64,000 nt of DNA from contig NZ_LT727809.1 in assembly GCF_900162665.1 (NCBI RefSeq), positions 183,539-247,538 on the forward strand, written 5' to 3'. The notes beneath the pieces are model-generated. The model saw only the letters and a program-made list of their open reading frames with translations, made no database searches and was not told where the DNA came from. Positions 56,378-64,000 of the stretch are shown piece after piece; within the stretch, counting starts at the first letter, position 1; every line of letters begins with the position of its first letter. Source of the stretch: Oceanobacillus sojae. Its GTDB lineage: Bacteria; Bacillota; Bacilli; Bacillales; Amphibacillaceae. A program made the translations under genes and the position numbers.

Positions 56378-56387
56378 TTCCAATTAA

Positions 56388-56421
56388 TAAAAGCAGATCA
56401 CAATACGTGGTCTGTTTTTTT
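56388..56421 (+). terminator. Terminator after rpmF
   Basis: GCAGATCAC pairs with GTGGTCTGT (G-U tolerated) around four to six bases, followed by seven Ts. Confidence 0.85.
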
Positions 56422-56521
56422 ATGGAGAAAATGAAGCGATTTGGATAATTTTAATATAAAACGATTCTAGCATACCTATTTTTTGCATACATTGATAGCA
56501 AACCCTATTAGGAGGTATGTT

Positions 56522-56989
56522 ATGAACGATACAAGACAGGATGCTTGGACGGAAGAAGAGGACAGATTGCTAGCAGATACAGTATTACAATGTATTCAGG
56601 AAGGCAGAACACAATTAGAAGCATTTAAAGAAGTTGCTGAAAAATTATCAAGAACAGCAGCAGCATGTGGATTTCGTTGGAATGCAAAGATAAGGAAGCA
56701 GTGTCAGGAGCAGGTTCAAGCCGCAAAAGAAAAAAGAAAAGCAGGGTTAAAGCAGCGAATTACTTATCCGGCAATAGAAACTTCTTCCATTCATTCTATT
56801 GATACTGCCATTCAACTGCTAGAAAAAATGCGGACAGATATGCCGCAGCAGGAAGATTTTGTGAAGCGTGAAGAATTAAATGAAGCCATGCAGGAAAACA
56901 GAGATTTAAAAAAGAGACTTGAAGTATATGAAACGGTATGGGGGAAAATAAATCATCTTATAGAGGATGTGCAGAAGACACGTTTGTAA
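56522..56989 (+). CDS. ylbO: RsfA/GerR family transcription factor YlbO
   Basis: A 155-residue regulator of the RsfA family. The N-terminus (about 5-60) is a Myb/SANT-like DNA-binding domain with WTEEEDRLLADTVLQ and CGFRWNAKIRKQ. A coiled-coil C-terminus (about 100-150) suggests dimerisation. B. subtilis YlbO (GerR) is a SigE-dependent repressor of mother-cell sporulation genes, so a similar role is likely. AGGAGG lies before the ATG at 56522. The longer frame to 56483 lacks a start signal. Confidence 0.85.
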   Translation: MNDTRQDAWTEEEDRLLADTVLQCIQEGRTQLEAFKEVAEKLSRTAAACGFRWNAKIRKQCQEQVQAAKEKRKAGLKQRITYPAIETSSIHSIDTAIQLLEKMRTDMPQQEDFVKREELNEAMQENRDLKKRLEVYETVWGKINHLIEDVQKTRL

Positions 56990-57036
56990 ACCGTATCTTC
57001 CGGATTTTCGGGAATTCATTCGAATCTTATTTAAAT

Positions 57037-57073
57037 AAAAAAAGACAGGAAGCTTATTGCTTCGTGTCTTTTT
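57037..57073 (+). terminator. Terminator after ylbO, overlapping ylbP
   Basis: AAAAAGACA-GAAGC pairs with GCTTC-TGTCTTTTT around four bases. It overlaps the last codons of the convergent ylbP. Confidence 0.85.
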
Positions 57074-57536
57074 CTTTAACGCCTTCAGGTAACCAGAGTA
57101 ATGGATTTTCTCCCAAATCACGTTCCATTTCATAATGCGGCTTGATAAAGTTCATCTTTTCCCAAAAACCATGTGAGTTAATTCTCGGACTTGTTTTGAT
57201 AGGAAGATGAAAGCTTTTTGCAAAATCCACAAGCGCTTTTCCATATCCCTTCCCTTGATAGTCAGGAAGTACTTCTAATTTCCACAATGTCAGAAAATCC
57301 TGCGAAGGTTCAAAATAAAAATCATATTTCTTACTCACTTCATACAGACTCATTCTGGCTATTAAGTTATCTCCAATATAGATTCCGTAAAAAGGAGATT
57401 TACTATTATTCTCAATAATCTTATTCTGCAAATCTTCCATCATTGTTAATTCCTGATTTCCATATTCACGAAAACGCTTAAATTTTTCCAGTGTTTTAAA
57501 ATTGATGAGTAAATTTTCTATCTTTACATTTCCCAT
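57054..57536 (-). CDS. ylbP: GNAT acetyltransferase YlbP
   Basis: A 160-residue GNAT-fold protein. The acetyl-CoA-binding loop reads LPDYQGKGYGKALVDFA (near 97), the classical Q/RxxGxG/A signature. The substrate is unknown. I chose the ATG at 57536 because GGAGG lies just upstream and the length then equals that of B. subtilis YlbP; the 15-codon upstream extension has no support. It converges on ylbO. Confidence 0.9.
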   Translation of the reverse strand: MGNVKIENLLINFKTLEKFKRFREYGNQELTMMEDLQNKIIENNSKSPFYGIYIGDNLIARMSLYEVSKKYDFYFEPSQDFLTLWKLEVLPDYQGKGYGKALVDFAKSFHLPIKTSPRINSHGFWEKMNFIKPHYEMERDLGENPLLWLPEGVKEKDTKQ

Positions 57537-57708
57537 ATTAACTCCTCCTGCATAGTGTAGTATCATATTCATTAAGAACATTTAAAGATGAATGTGGATT
57601 TCCCTCTTTGTCTAAATTATAATACATACAATACGAATTTAAAATTATTTCTGTTATTTTCATACAAAATCAGCTAAAATGAATCACATCGCTCTATCTT
57701 TTTGAAAG

Positions 57709-57868
57709 AATAAGAAAGTATATAAAAATGTCGGAGTCAATCGCTCCAACGGGTTTCATGGGGTGAGTCATCGCAACCCCAGAAATACACTACGCTTTCC
57801 GCAGCGGACATCTTCTTGGTCAGAACACCAGTATTTTAAAGACCAAGTGATTTTCTTGGTTTTTCTTA
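57709..57868. repeat. MITE-like composite repeat, short form
   Basis: The left 20 bases (TAAGAAAGTATATAAAAATG) and the right 65 bases (AGCGGACATC... to TTGGTTTTTCTTA) are almost identical to the ends of the 855-1250 element. The two GC-rich modules of the long form are mostly missing. The left interior matches the partial copy at 48062. It lies between divergent ylbP and the DUF3397 gene. Confidence 0.6.
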
Positions 57869-57915
57869 ACACAAACTTTAATGAATTATTTGTTTTTTAG
57901 GCAGGGGGGGAGAGA

Positions 57916-58296
57916 ATGAGAGATTATATTTACTATACACTGGCTCTATTTATTGCATTTCCATTCATTATTACTTTTTTGGCGTATTGGATAACGAAAC
58001 TCACTAAAAAGCATACATGGAAAGCGGTACATAATGCTGTCCAGTGGTCAGCGATATTTTTTATCTTAGGTGTCGGGATTTTATTGCAGCTTTTATTTGA
58101 CCGAAGTTTTTTCGGATGGATTATCCTGTTGTTCTTAATCAGCCTGGCGGGAATTTTAATTCATCAATATCGAAATCAGACAGAAATAGAGGTATCCAAA
58201 GCGATTAAAATTGTTTGGAGAAGTGCATTTTTATTGTTTTCTTCTGCTTATATTATTTTAAGCTGCATTTATATTATCTCTGAGGTTTTATCATAA
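57916..58296 (+). CDS. DUF3397 family membrane protein
   Basis: A 126-residue protein with four membrane helices (about 5-25, 43-62, 66-84 and 102-124) and a short basic loop after the first (YWITKLTKKHTWKAVHNAV). It fits the DUF3397 family found upstream of bshC in Bacillaceae. The function is unknown. A G-rich GGGGGGGGAGAG precedes the ATG. ylbQ (ketopantoate reductase), which lies here in B. subtilis, is absent. Confidence 0.8.
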   Translation: MRDYIYYTLALFIAFPFIITFLAYWITKLTKKHTWKAVHNAVQWSAIFFILGVGILLQLLFDRSFFGWIILLFLISLAGILIHQYRNQTEIEVSKAIKIVWRSAFLLFSSAYIILSCIYIISEVLS

Positions 58297-58398
58297 GAAA
58301 ACGGCAATTAATTTCCTCTGGAAGCAGATTAGTTTGATTCTTACAGTTTTTTCTGTACAATACGGAATGTATCCAATTCGATATAAGGGGAAAATGAT

Positions 58399-60027
58399 AT
58401 GCAGATAAATCCATTAACTTTACCAGCTGCTAATAAGCTGGTAGCTGATTATAAAAATGAAGCAGATAATATAACAAAAATGTTTGATTACCATCCATAT
58501 AAGGATTTTCATAAACGGCTGCAAGATGTATCCGAAAGAGAGTTTGACCGGAATGAGCTGACAAATGTATTACATAAATTAAATAAAGAATGGGGAGCGC
58601 CAGAAGAGACGTTAAAGCAAATTGACCGTTTAAATGATAAGCAGAGTACGGTTGTTATCGGCGGTCAGCAAGCTGGTCTTTTAACTGGCCCTGTCTATAC
58701 GATTAATAAAATTATTTCCATTCTTCAGCTGGCAAAACAGCAGGAAGAAGCATTGGGAACACCTGTAATTCCCGTATTTTGGATTGCCGGAGAAGATCAT
58801 GACTTTGAGGAAATAAATCATATTCACTGTCCAAAAAAAGACGGAGATTTTAAAAAAATAAAGTTTCATACCCGGGACACAGATGCCGGAAAGAAGTCTG
58901 TATCAGAACTGGAACTGGATAAGGAAGAGCTTGAGAAGTGGAGTGCTGCTGTTTTTGAAGAATTACCGGAAACAGCACATACAAAAGATATCTGTACGCT
59001 GATTCAGGAAGTACAAAATCAAGCAGCTAATTATATTGATTTCTTTGCACGTCTTATTTTTGTGCTATTTGAAAATCAGGGGATTGTCCTCGTGGATTCT
59101 GGAAATCCTGCCTTCCGTAAGCTGGAGACAGATTGTTTTCTGGAATTGATTCAGAAACAATCGCAGATTAGTAAATCTGTGGCTGAAACGCTAAAAGAAT
59201 TAGAAAGCCTTGAATACCCGCTTGCTATAGACGCTGAAAAATCAGATGGGAATTTATTTTACCATGATGATATTGAAGGAAGAATTTTGTTGAAAGCAGC
59301 TGAAAACGGGAGTTGGGTTGGAAAACAGCAGGAAATTTCTTTTTCTCAGCAGGAATTGATGAATATTGCCAGAAATACACCTTGGAAATTGAGTAATAAC
59401 GTCGTAACCAGACCGATTATGCAGGAATATATGTTTCCTACTTTGGCTTTTATAGCCGGACCTGGCGAAATAGCTTATTGGGCAGCGTTGAAATCGGGTT
59501 TTCATGTAATGAATTTGCAAATGCCGCCAGTTGTTCCAAGACTTTCATTCACGTTTTTAGACGCTTCTACAAAAAAGATATTAACAAAATATCAGCTGCG
59601 TGTTGAAGATGTTATATTAAATGGGACTCAGACAACAAGAAAAGCGTATATGAAAACGAACGGGCGTCAAGAAATAGACCAGGTAACAGACGGGGTTATT
59701 GAAAAAATTAAAGAGGCACATCTGCCTATTCAGAATATGGCTGACGGAATGGGAGATGACATACAGGCCCTAAGCAAAAAGAATTTAACCTATTTGTTAG
59801 AGGATATTCGATTTATGAATAAACGTTTTCATAAAGAATTTGAGAAGAAGCATGCCCGGGAGTTAAATGAATTTAATCAGCTGGAGCAGGTTCTTCATCC
59901 ACATGGAGGTCTGCAGGAACGTATTTGGAATCCGTTATTTTTATTGAATCATTATGGCATCGAAATTATTTCACAGCTGACTGCATTTCCACTTGATATG
60001 GAAACAGGACATTGGGTGGTTGAATAA
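58399..60027 (+). CDS. bshC: Bacillithiol synthase BshC
   Basis: BshC joins cysteine to GlcN-malate in the last step of bacillithiol synthesis, the main low-molecular-weight thiol of Bacilli. The 542-residue length fits. Characteristic blocks are VIGGQQAGLLTGPVYTI near 87, PVFWIAGEDHDFEEINH near 123 and PTLAFIAGPGEIAYWAAL near 350. A coiled coil is predicted in the C-terminal half. It opens the mraZ-division cluster as in B. subtilis (yllA), with a terminator before mraZ. Confidence 0.95.
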   Translation: MQINPLTLPAANKLVADYKNEADNITKMFDYHPYKDFHKRLQDVSEREFDRNELTNVLHKLNKEWGAPEETLKQIDRLNDKQSTVVIGGQQAGLLTGPVYTINKIISILQLAKQQEEALGTPVIPVFWIAGEDHDFEEINHIHCPKKDGDFKKIKFHTRDTDAGKKSVSELELDKEELEKWSAAVFEELPETAHTKDICTLIQEVQNQAANYIDFFARLIFVLFENQGIVLVDSGNPAFRKLETDCFLELIQKQSQISKSVAETLKELESLEYPLAIDAEKSDGNLFYHDDIEGRILLKAAENGSWVGKQQEISFSQQELMNIARNTPWKLSNNVVTRPIMQEYMFPTLAFIAGPGEIAYWAALKSGFHVMNLQMPPVVPRLSFTFLDASTKKILTKYQLRVEDVILNGTQTTRKAYMKTNGRQEIDQVTDGVIEKIKEAHLPIQNMADGMGDDIQALSKKNLTYLLEDIRFMNKRFHKEFEKKHARELNEFNQLEQVLHPHGGLQERIWNPLFLLNHYGIEIISQLTAFPLDMETGHWVVE

Positions 60028-60069
60028 TTTCTCTCCACAAGTCCCCACCACAGGTTTATATTTTTTTGA

Positions 60070-60104
60070 AAAACTGTCTATCTATTGATATGACAGTTTT
60101 TTTT
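60070..60104 (+). terminator. Terminator after bshC
   Basis: AAAACTGTC and GACAGTTTT form a 9-bp stem around 13 nt, followed by eight Ts in total. Confidence 0.85.
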
Positions 60105-60144
60105 ATGGTTTTTAAAAAGAAATTCAGACGCTTTAAAAGAAGGA

Positions 60145-60193
60145 TATAAAATATTTTTGAATAAATGGTGGAGCATAGTGGAGGGATGTGGTA
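60145..60193 (+). promoter_or_regulatory. MraZ operator boxes and promoter of the division cluster
   Basis: GTGGAG (60168-60173), GTGGAG (60178-60183) and GTGGTA (60188-60193) repeat every 10 bp in direct orientation upstream of mraZ. This spacing of GTGG-type boxes is the known MraZ binding site. A TATAAA at 60145-60150 with TTCAGA 16 bp upstream may be the promoter. A further GTGGGG lies at 60210-60215 but is out of phase by a few bases. Confidence 0.7.
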
Positions 60194-60224
60194 TTATGAA
60201 TTTACGAAAGTGGGGGGCGTCTTT

Positions 60225-60656
60225 ATGTTTATGGGAGAATTCCTGCATAGCATTGATACAAAAGGACGAATCATTGTTCCTTCTAAGTTTAGAGAAGACT
60301 TAGGGACAAGTTTTGTATTGACGCGTGGTCTTGATAAATGTTTATTCGCTTACCCCAAGCACGAATGGGAAGTTTTGGAAGGGAAATTAAAGCAGCTCCC
60401 ACTGACTAAAAAGGATGCCCGTGCTTTTACACGTTTCTTTTTCTCCGGTGCAATGGAATGTGAAATAGATAAACAGGGAAGAATAAACATTCCTGCAAAT
60501 CTGCGAGCGTACGCTAATCTGGAAAAGGATTGCAGTGTGATTGGCGTTTCGAACCGTGTTGAGCTTTGGGCCAGCGATCACTGGAATACGTATGTGGAAG
60601 AATCTGAAGAATCATTCGCAGAAATCGCTGAGAATCTAATGGATTTTGATATTTAA
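60225..60656 (+). CDS. mraZ: Transcriptional regulator MraZ
   Basis: MraZ is a ring-forming DNA-binding protein that regulates the division and cell-wall cluster, including its own gene. The 143 residues hold two AbrB-like swapped-hairpin domains with [20 protein letters not shown] near 4 and [16 protein letters not shown] near 80. I use the ATG at 60225; the longer frame would run across the operator boxes. The length equals that of B. subtilis MraZ. rsmH follows after 19 nt. Confidence 0.95.
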   Translation: MFMGEFLHSIDTKGRIIVPSKFREDLGTSFVLTRGLDKCLFAYPKHEWEVLEGKLKQLPLTKKDARAFTRFFFSGAMECEIDKQGRINIPANLRAYANLEKDCSVIGVSNRVELWASDHWNTYVEESEESFAEIAENLMDFDI

Positions 60657-60675
60657 GAAAAAGTTGGTGGCTTAG

Positions 60676-61656
60676 ATGTTTGAACATTACAGTGTTTTAA
60701 AAGAAGAAACTATAAAAGGGCTGGAAATTAAGCCGGACGGTACCTATGTTGATTGTACTGTCGGTGGTGGCGGTCATTCTTTGGAAATTGCATCAAGACT
60801 TGATCAAAACGGCAGGCTATTTGCCTTTGATCAAGATATACAGGCATTAGAGGCTGCAAAAAAGACGTTGAGTGCATATACGGAGAGAATTACATTTATA
60901 CACTCAAACTTTCAAGGATTGCAAGAAAACCTCTCAGAACAGGGTGTTATACATGTTGATGGAATCCTATTCGATTTAGGGGTGTCTTCTCCACAGCTGG
61001 ATCATGCTGACAGAGGCTTCAGTTACCACCAGGATGCAAAATTAGATATGCGTATGAACCAATCCCAGCCGCTCTCGGCATATGAAGTCGTGAATGAGTG
61101 GAGCTATGAACAACTGGTATCCATCTTTTTCAAGTATGGCGAGGAGAAATTCTCCAAAGGGATTGCCCGAAGGATTGAAAAGGAAAGAGAAACAAGGCCG
61201 ATTGAAACAACTGGAGAACTGGTAGAAATTATTAAGGATGCTATTCCTGCACCCGCCCGTAGAAAAGGCGGACATCCGGCGAAACGTATTTTTCAAGCAA
61301 TACGTATTGCTGTAAATGATGAGCTGGAAGTATTTAATCAGGCACTTCACCAGGCTGCTGAGGTAATAGGTAAAAATGGAAGGATAGCAGTAATTACATT
61401 CCATTCATTAGAAGACCGTCTTTGTAAACAGGCTTTTAAAATGTGGAGTACAGATAAGCCTGTTCCCAGACAAATTCCTATTGTACCAGAATCACATCAG
61501 GCTCCTTTTAAACTGATAACAAGAAAACCAATTATAGCTCAAATGGATGAATTAGACGAAAATCGGCGATCACGTTCAGCAAAATTACGGATTGTCGAAA
61601 AAATAAATGAATGGAATAATGATTTCCGTTATGAAGAAGGGTGGAAAAAGAGATGA
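60676..61656 (+). CDS. rsmH: 16S rRNA cytosine-N4 methyltransferase RsmH
   Basis: RsmH methylates N4 of C1402 (E. coli numbering) in the ribosomal decoding centre. The 326 residues include [12 protein letters not shown] near 25 (SAM motif), [12 protein letters not shown] near 97, RMNQ near 126 and the late ISFHSLED-type block [10 protein letters not shown] near 239. It is the second gene of the cluster. Its stop codon overlaps the ftsL start as ATGA. Confidence 0.96.
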   Translation: MFEHYSVLKEETIKGLEIKPDGTYVDCTVGGGGHSLEIASRLDQNGRLFAFDQDIQALEAAKKTLSAYTERITFIHSNFQGLQENLSEQGVIHVDGILFDLGVSSPQLDHADRGFSYHQDAKLDMRMNQSQPLSAYEVVNEWSYEQLVSIFFKYGEEKFSKGIARRIEKERETRPIETTGELVEIIKDAIPAPARRKGGHPAKRIFQAIRIAVNDELEVFNQALHQAAEVIGKNGRIAVITFHSLEDRLCKQAFKMWSTDKPVPRQIPIVPESHQAPFKLITRKPIIAQMDELDENRRSRSAKLRIVEKINEWNNDFRYEEGWKKR

Positions 61657-62027
61657 GCGAAAACCAGGCAAGAAAATGGCAAGTAAACCCCCGATATAAT
61701 CCTCAAGAAGAATCCCAAACAGTAGTCAGAAAGGTAAAGAAAACACCTTGGATTACCAAAGGAGAAAAAGTGATTTATTCCATTACAGGTGCTGCAATTT
61801 TAGCATTTGGAATTGGTATCGTTTCTTTTGCATCTGGAACTGATTCCTTGAATCGTGGTATGCAAAATGTAGAAACCAATATAAACAACCAAAAAATAAT
61901 AAATGAAAATTTAAATTTTGAGAAGGAAGAATTATCACGCCCTGAGAGAATTACTGAAATTGCGGAGAAAAATGGATTGAAAATCCAAAATTCGGAAGTG
62001 AAACAAGCAGAAACAGTTAACAACTAG
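61653..62027 (+). CDS. ftsL: Cell division protein FtsL
   Basis: A bitopic division protein of 124 residues: a basic cytoplasmic N-terminus, one membrane helix (about 48-68, [17 protein letters not shown]) and an extracytoplasmic leucine-zipper-like coiled coil (about 70-105). It works with DivIC/FtsB and DivIB and is rate-limiting for septation in B. subtilis. I chose the ATG that overlaps the rsmH stop, since GGGTGG lies 7 nt upstream. Confidence 0.9.
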   Translation: MSENQARKWQVNPRYNPQEESQTVVRKVKKTPWITKGEKVIYSITGAAILAFGIGIVSFASGTDSLNRGMQNVETNINNQKIINENLNFEKEELSRPERITEIAEKNGLKIQNSEVKQAETVNN

Positions 62028-62044
62028 CAAGGGGTTTCTTTAAA

Positions 62045-64000
62045 ATGAAAAAAAATAAGACGGCAAACATAATGGCCGGTGTTTATACACTGATTTTTGT
62101 TGCCCTGTTCCTTGTCATTGCAGGAAGATTTTTGTATATACAGGCAACCGGTGAAGTTAGCGGAGTTGCATTGGGTGAGTGGGCAGAGAAGCAGCGTTCG
62201 GCTTCTTTTACAATGCAAGCACAACGCGGAAAAATCATGGATAAAAACGGCATGGTTTTGGCCTATGACCGCCCTGCGTATCGAATGTATGCTATATTAG
62301 ACGAAGCTTACTCCGAAAATTCACCAAAAGCCCTGCATGTTTCAAATACAAAGGAAACAGCGGAAAAACTGGCACCTATTTTAGAAGTGGATGAGAATGA
62401 AATAAAAAGTATACTGGATGATGCAGTTAATACAGGGAAATTCCAGGTTGAATTTGGAAAGCTGGGACGTCAGCTTTCACAGCAGGTTAAAGAGGAAATA
62501 GAGGATACAGAAATTCCGGGAATTTACTTTGATGAAGAACCTATGCGTTATTATCCAAATGGTATATTTGCATCGCACATTATTGGTTTTGCCCGTGAGA
62601 TAGAGGAAGAAACCGAGGATGGTATCGAACATAGCATTACTGGTATAACTGGCATGGAAAATGTCATGAATGAAGTTCTTGGCGGGAAGGATGGATTTAT
62701 TTCATATCAGCGAGACAGGTATAACAAGAAATTATTGGATCCTGATGAGGTTATCCAAGAACCGGAAGATGGAGATTCTGTTTATTTAACACTTGACCAA
62801 AAAATTCAAACCTTGTTGGATGATGTGATGACCCAGGTGGATGAGCAATATAATCCTGCGAAGATGAACGCCATTATTATGGACCCGAAAACGGGTGAAA
62901 TTCTTGCCATGAGTACCCGGCCAACCTACAACCCGAATAGTCCTGATAATGTTGAAAACTGGTATAATGATCCGATTTCTTCTCCTTTTGAACCAGGCTC
63001 TACCTTCAAGATTTTTACATGGGCAGCTGCCATTGAAGAAGGGGTCTATAATGGAGAAGAGACATTTAAATCTGGAACCTACCAGCCTAACGAACGAATT
63101 GAAAAAATCAGAGACCATAACCAGGGTAAAGGCTGGGGAGAAATTTCTTATGATGAAGGTTTTATGCGTTCTTCCAACGTAGCTGCGTCTAAATTGCTCT
63201 GGGAAGAAATTGGAGCAGATAAATTCTATGAATATATTAAGGCGTTTGGCTTTGAAGATCCGACCGGCATTGATCTTCCTGATGAAGCTGTCGGCCGCAT
63301 TCAATATAATTGGCCTTCCGAAAAATTAAGAACGGCCTTCGGACAAGGAACAACCGTTACTCCTATCCAGCAGATGAAAGCTGCTTCAGCAGTTGTTAAT
63401 GATGGGAAAATGGTGAAGCCATATGTCGTAGATAAGATTGTCGATTCTACAACAGGAAATGTTATGGAAGAAACAGAGCCGGAATATGCCGGTCAGCCGA
63501 TTTCAGCAGAAACAGCAGAACAAATGAGAGAATTGCTGACTTCTGTAGTAAATGATGAGCATGGAACAGGCGCACCATATAAGTTAGATGATTATGTTGT
63601 CGGTGGTAAGACAGGGACAGCGCAAATGCCGGATCCTGAAGGAGGCGGCTATTTAACAGGAAGAGAGAACTACGTGTTTTCATTTCTGGGGATGGCTCCT
63701 ATGGATGACCCTAAATTAATGGTTTATGTGTCCATCCAGCAGCCGGAACTTGAGGATACAGAATCAGGCTCGGCACCTCTTTCATTTATTTTTAATAATG
63801 TCGTAGAAAATAGTCTCCATTATTTAGATGTAGAACCGGATGAAAATGAATCCGACGGTATTGATGAAGTAGAATTTCCAGAAGTAAAGGATGAATCTAC
63901 AGAAAATATTCAGTCTGATTTAGAAGAAAAAGGACTGCGGCCGATTGTAATCGGTGAAGGAGAAAAAATAATTTCAAGTAATGTGGAAGCAGGAGAAAAA
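62045..64000 (+). CDS. pbpB: Penicillin-binding protein 2B, truncated by the window edge
   Basis: A septal class b transpeptidase that cross-links peptidoglycan with FtsW as the polymerase. 652 codons are visible. A cytoplasmic start and membrane helix (about 10-30) precede the dimerisation domain and the transpeptidase domain with Ser319-TF-Lys322 (GSTFK), SSN at 376-378 and Lys522-Thr-Gly (KTGTA). A PASTA domain begins near 620 and is cut by the window end. It has no plausible stop before 64000. AAGGGG precedes the ATG, 17 nt after ftsL. In B. subtilis the gene ends after two PASTA domains. Confidence 0.96.
   Translation, partial: MKKNKTANIMAGVYTLIFVALFLVIAGRFLYIQATGEVSGVALGEWAEKQRSASFTMQAQRGKIMDKNGMVLAYDRPAYRMYAILDEAYSENSPKALHVSNTKETAEKLAPILEVDENEIKSILDDAVNTGKFQVEFGKLGRQLSQQVKEEIEDTEIPGIYFDEEPMRYYPNGIFASHIIGFAREIEEETEDGIEHSITGITGMENVMNEVLGGKDGFISYQRDRYNKKLLDPDEVIQEPEDGDSVYLTLDQKIQTLLDDVMTQVDEQYNPAKMNAIIMDPKTGEILAMSTRPTYNPNSPDNVENWYNDPISSPFEPGSTFKIFTWAAAIEEGVYNGEETFKSGTYQPNERIEKIRDHNQGKGWGEISYDEGFMRSSNVAASKLLWEEIGADKFYEYIKAFGFEDPTGIDLPDEAVGRIQYNWPSEKLRTAFGQGTTVTPIQQMKAASAVVNDGKMVKPYVVDKIVDSTTGNVMEETEPEYAGQPISAETAEQMRELLTSVVNDEHGTGAPYKLDDYVVGGKTGTAQMPDPEGGGYLTGRENYVFSFLGMAPMDDPKLMVYVSIQQPELEDTESGSAPLSFIFNNVVENSLHYLDVEPDENESDGIDEVEFPEVKDESTENIQSDLEEKGLRPIVIGEGEKIISSNVEAGEK

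Noticed and set aside
62786-63304. A 172-codon frame antisense to pbpB
   Set aside because: It opposes the conserved transpeptidase domain and is a codon-bias shadow. Similar shadows oppose dapH (5327-5788) and overlap ftsW (33728-34147).

Overview
The window looks like chromosomal core DNA of a low-GC Gram-positive, spore-forming member of the Bacillaceae, probably Oceanobacillus or a close relative such as Virgibacillus. Gene order follows the Bacillus subtilis segments ykyB-ykuE-ykuL-dapH-dapL-ykuV, ktrC-rnjA-rpoY-def-ykyA-pdhABCD, yktA-yktB-suhB-yla genes-ftsW-pycA-ctaA/ctaBCDEFG-ylbA-ylbP, and bshC-mraZ-rsmH-ftsL-pbpB. AT-rich spacers, a BCCT osmolyte transporter and several families of short palindromic or MITE-like repeats fit the halotolerant Bacillaceae. 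The genus is inferred from general resemblance, not from a search.

Layout: 1-1306 holds a signal peptidase gene and a repeat-filled spacer. 1307-7768 holds ykyB, a Sco copper chaperone, the Tat phosphoesterase YkuE, the CBS protein YkuL, the acetylase branch of lysine/DAP synthesis (dapH-dapL) and the thioredoxin-like YkuV. 8015-11608 encodes a two-subunit ABC exporter. 11695-16136 carries potassium-channel gating (ktrC), a methyltransferase, RNase J1, the RNA polymerase epsilon subunit, an unlisted 28-residue cationic peptide and peptide deformylase. 16658-22678 holds ykyA and the pyruvate dehydrogenase operon. 22724-30488 holds a small lipoprotein, a BCCT transporter that seems to start at ATT, a deacetylase-like lipoprotein, an NMO-family oxidoreductase, yktA/yktB, suhB and a ylaF-like gene.

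30644-37804 contains small yla genes, ylaN, ftsW and pyruvate carboxylase. 38077-46060 is a complete caa3 cytochrome oxidase locus: heme O and heme A synthases, subunits II, I, III and IV, and the assembly factors CtaG and CtaM-like DUF420. With the Sco protein near the left edge it forms one functional module. 46139-58296 is the ylb cluster, with biofilm/sporulation factors, rsmD, coaD, a Lon-like PDZ protease, tmcAL and rpmF. 58399-64000 opens the division and cell-wall cluster: bshC, mraZ with its operator boxes, rsmH, ftsL and pbpB, the last cut by the window edge.

No tRNA, rRNA, CRISPR array, prophage or intact transposase was seen. The accessory signal is in the spacers: a cloverleaf-like four-way-junction element at 28707-28949, three kinds of short inverted-repeat element, and a possible decayed gene at 7072-7205. 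I found no clear new multi-gene system. The structured element at 28.7-28.95 kb is the best candidate for something undescribed.
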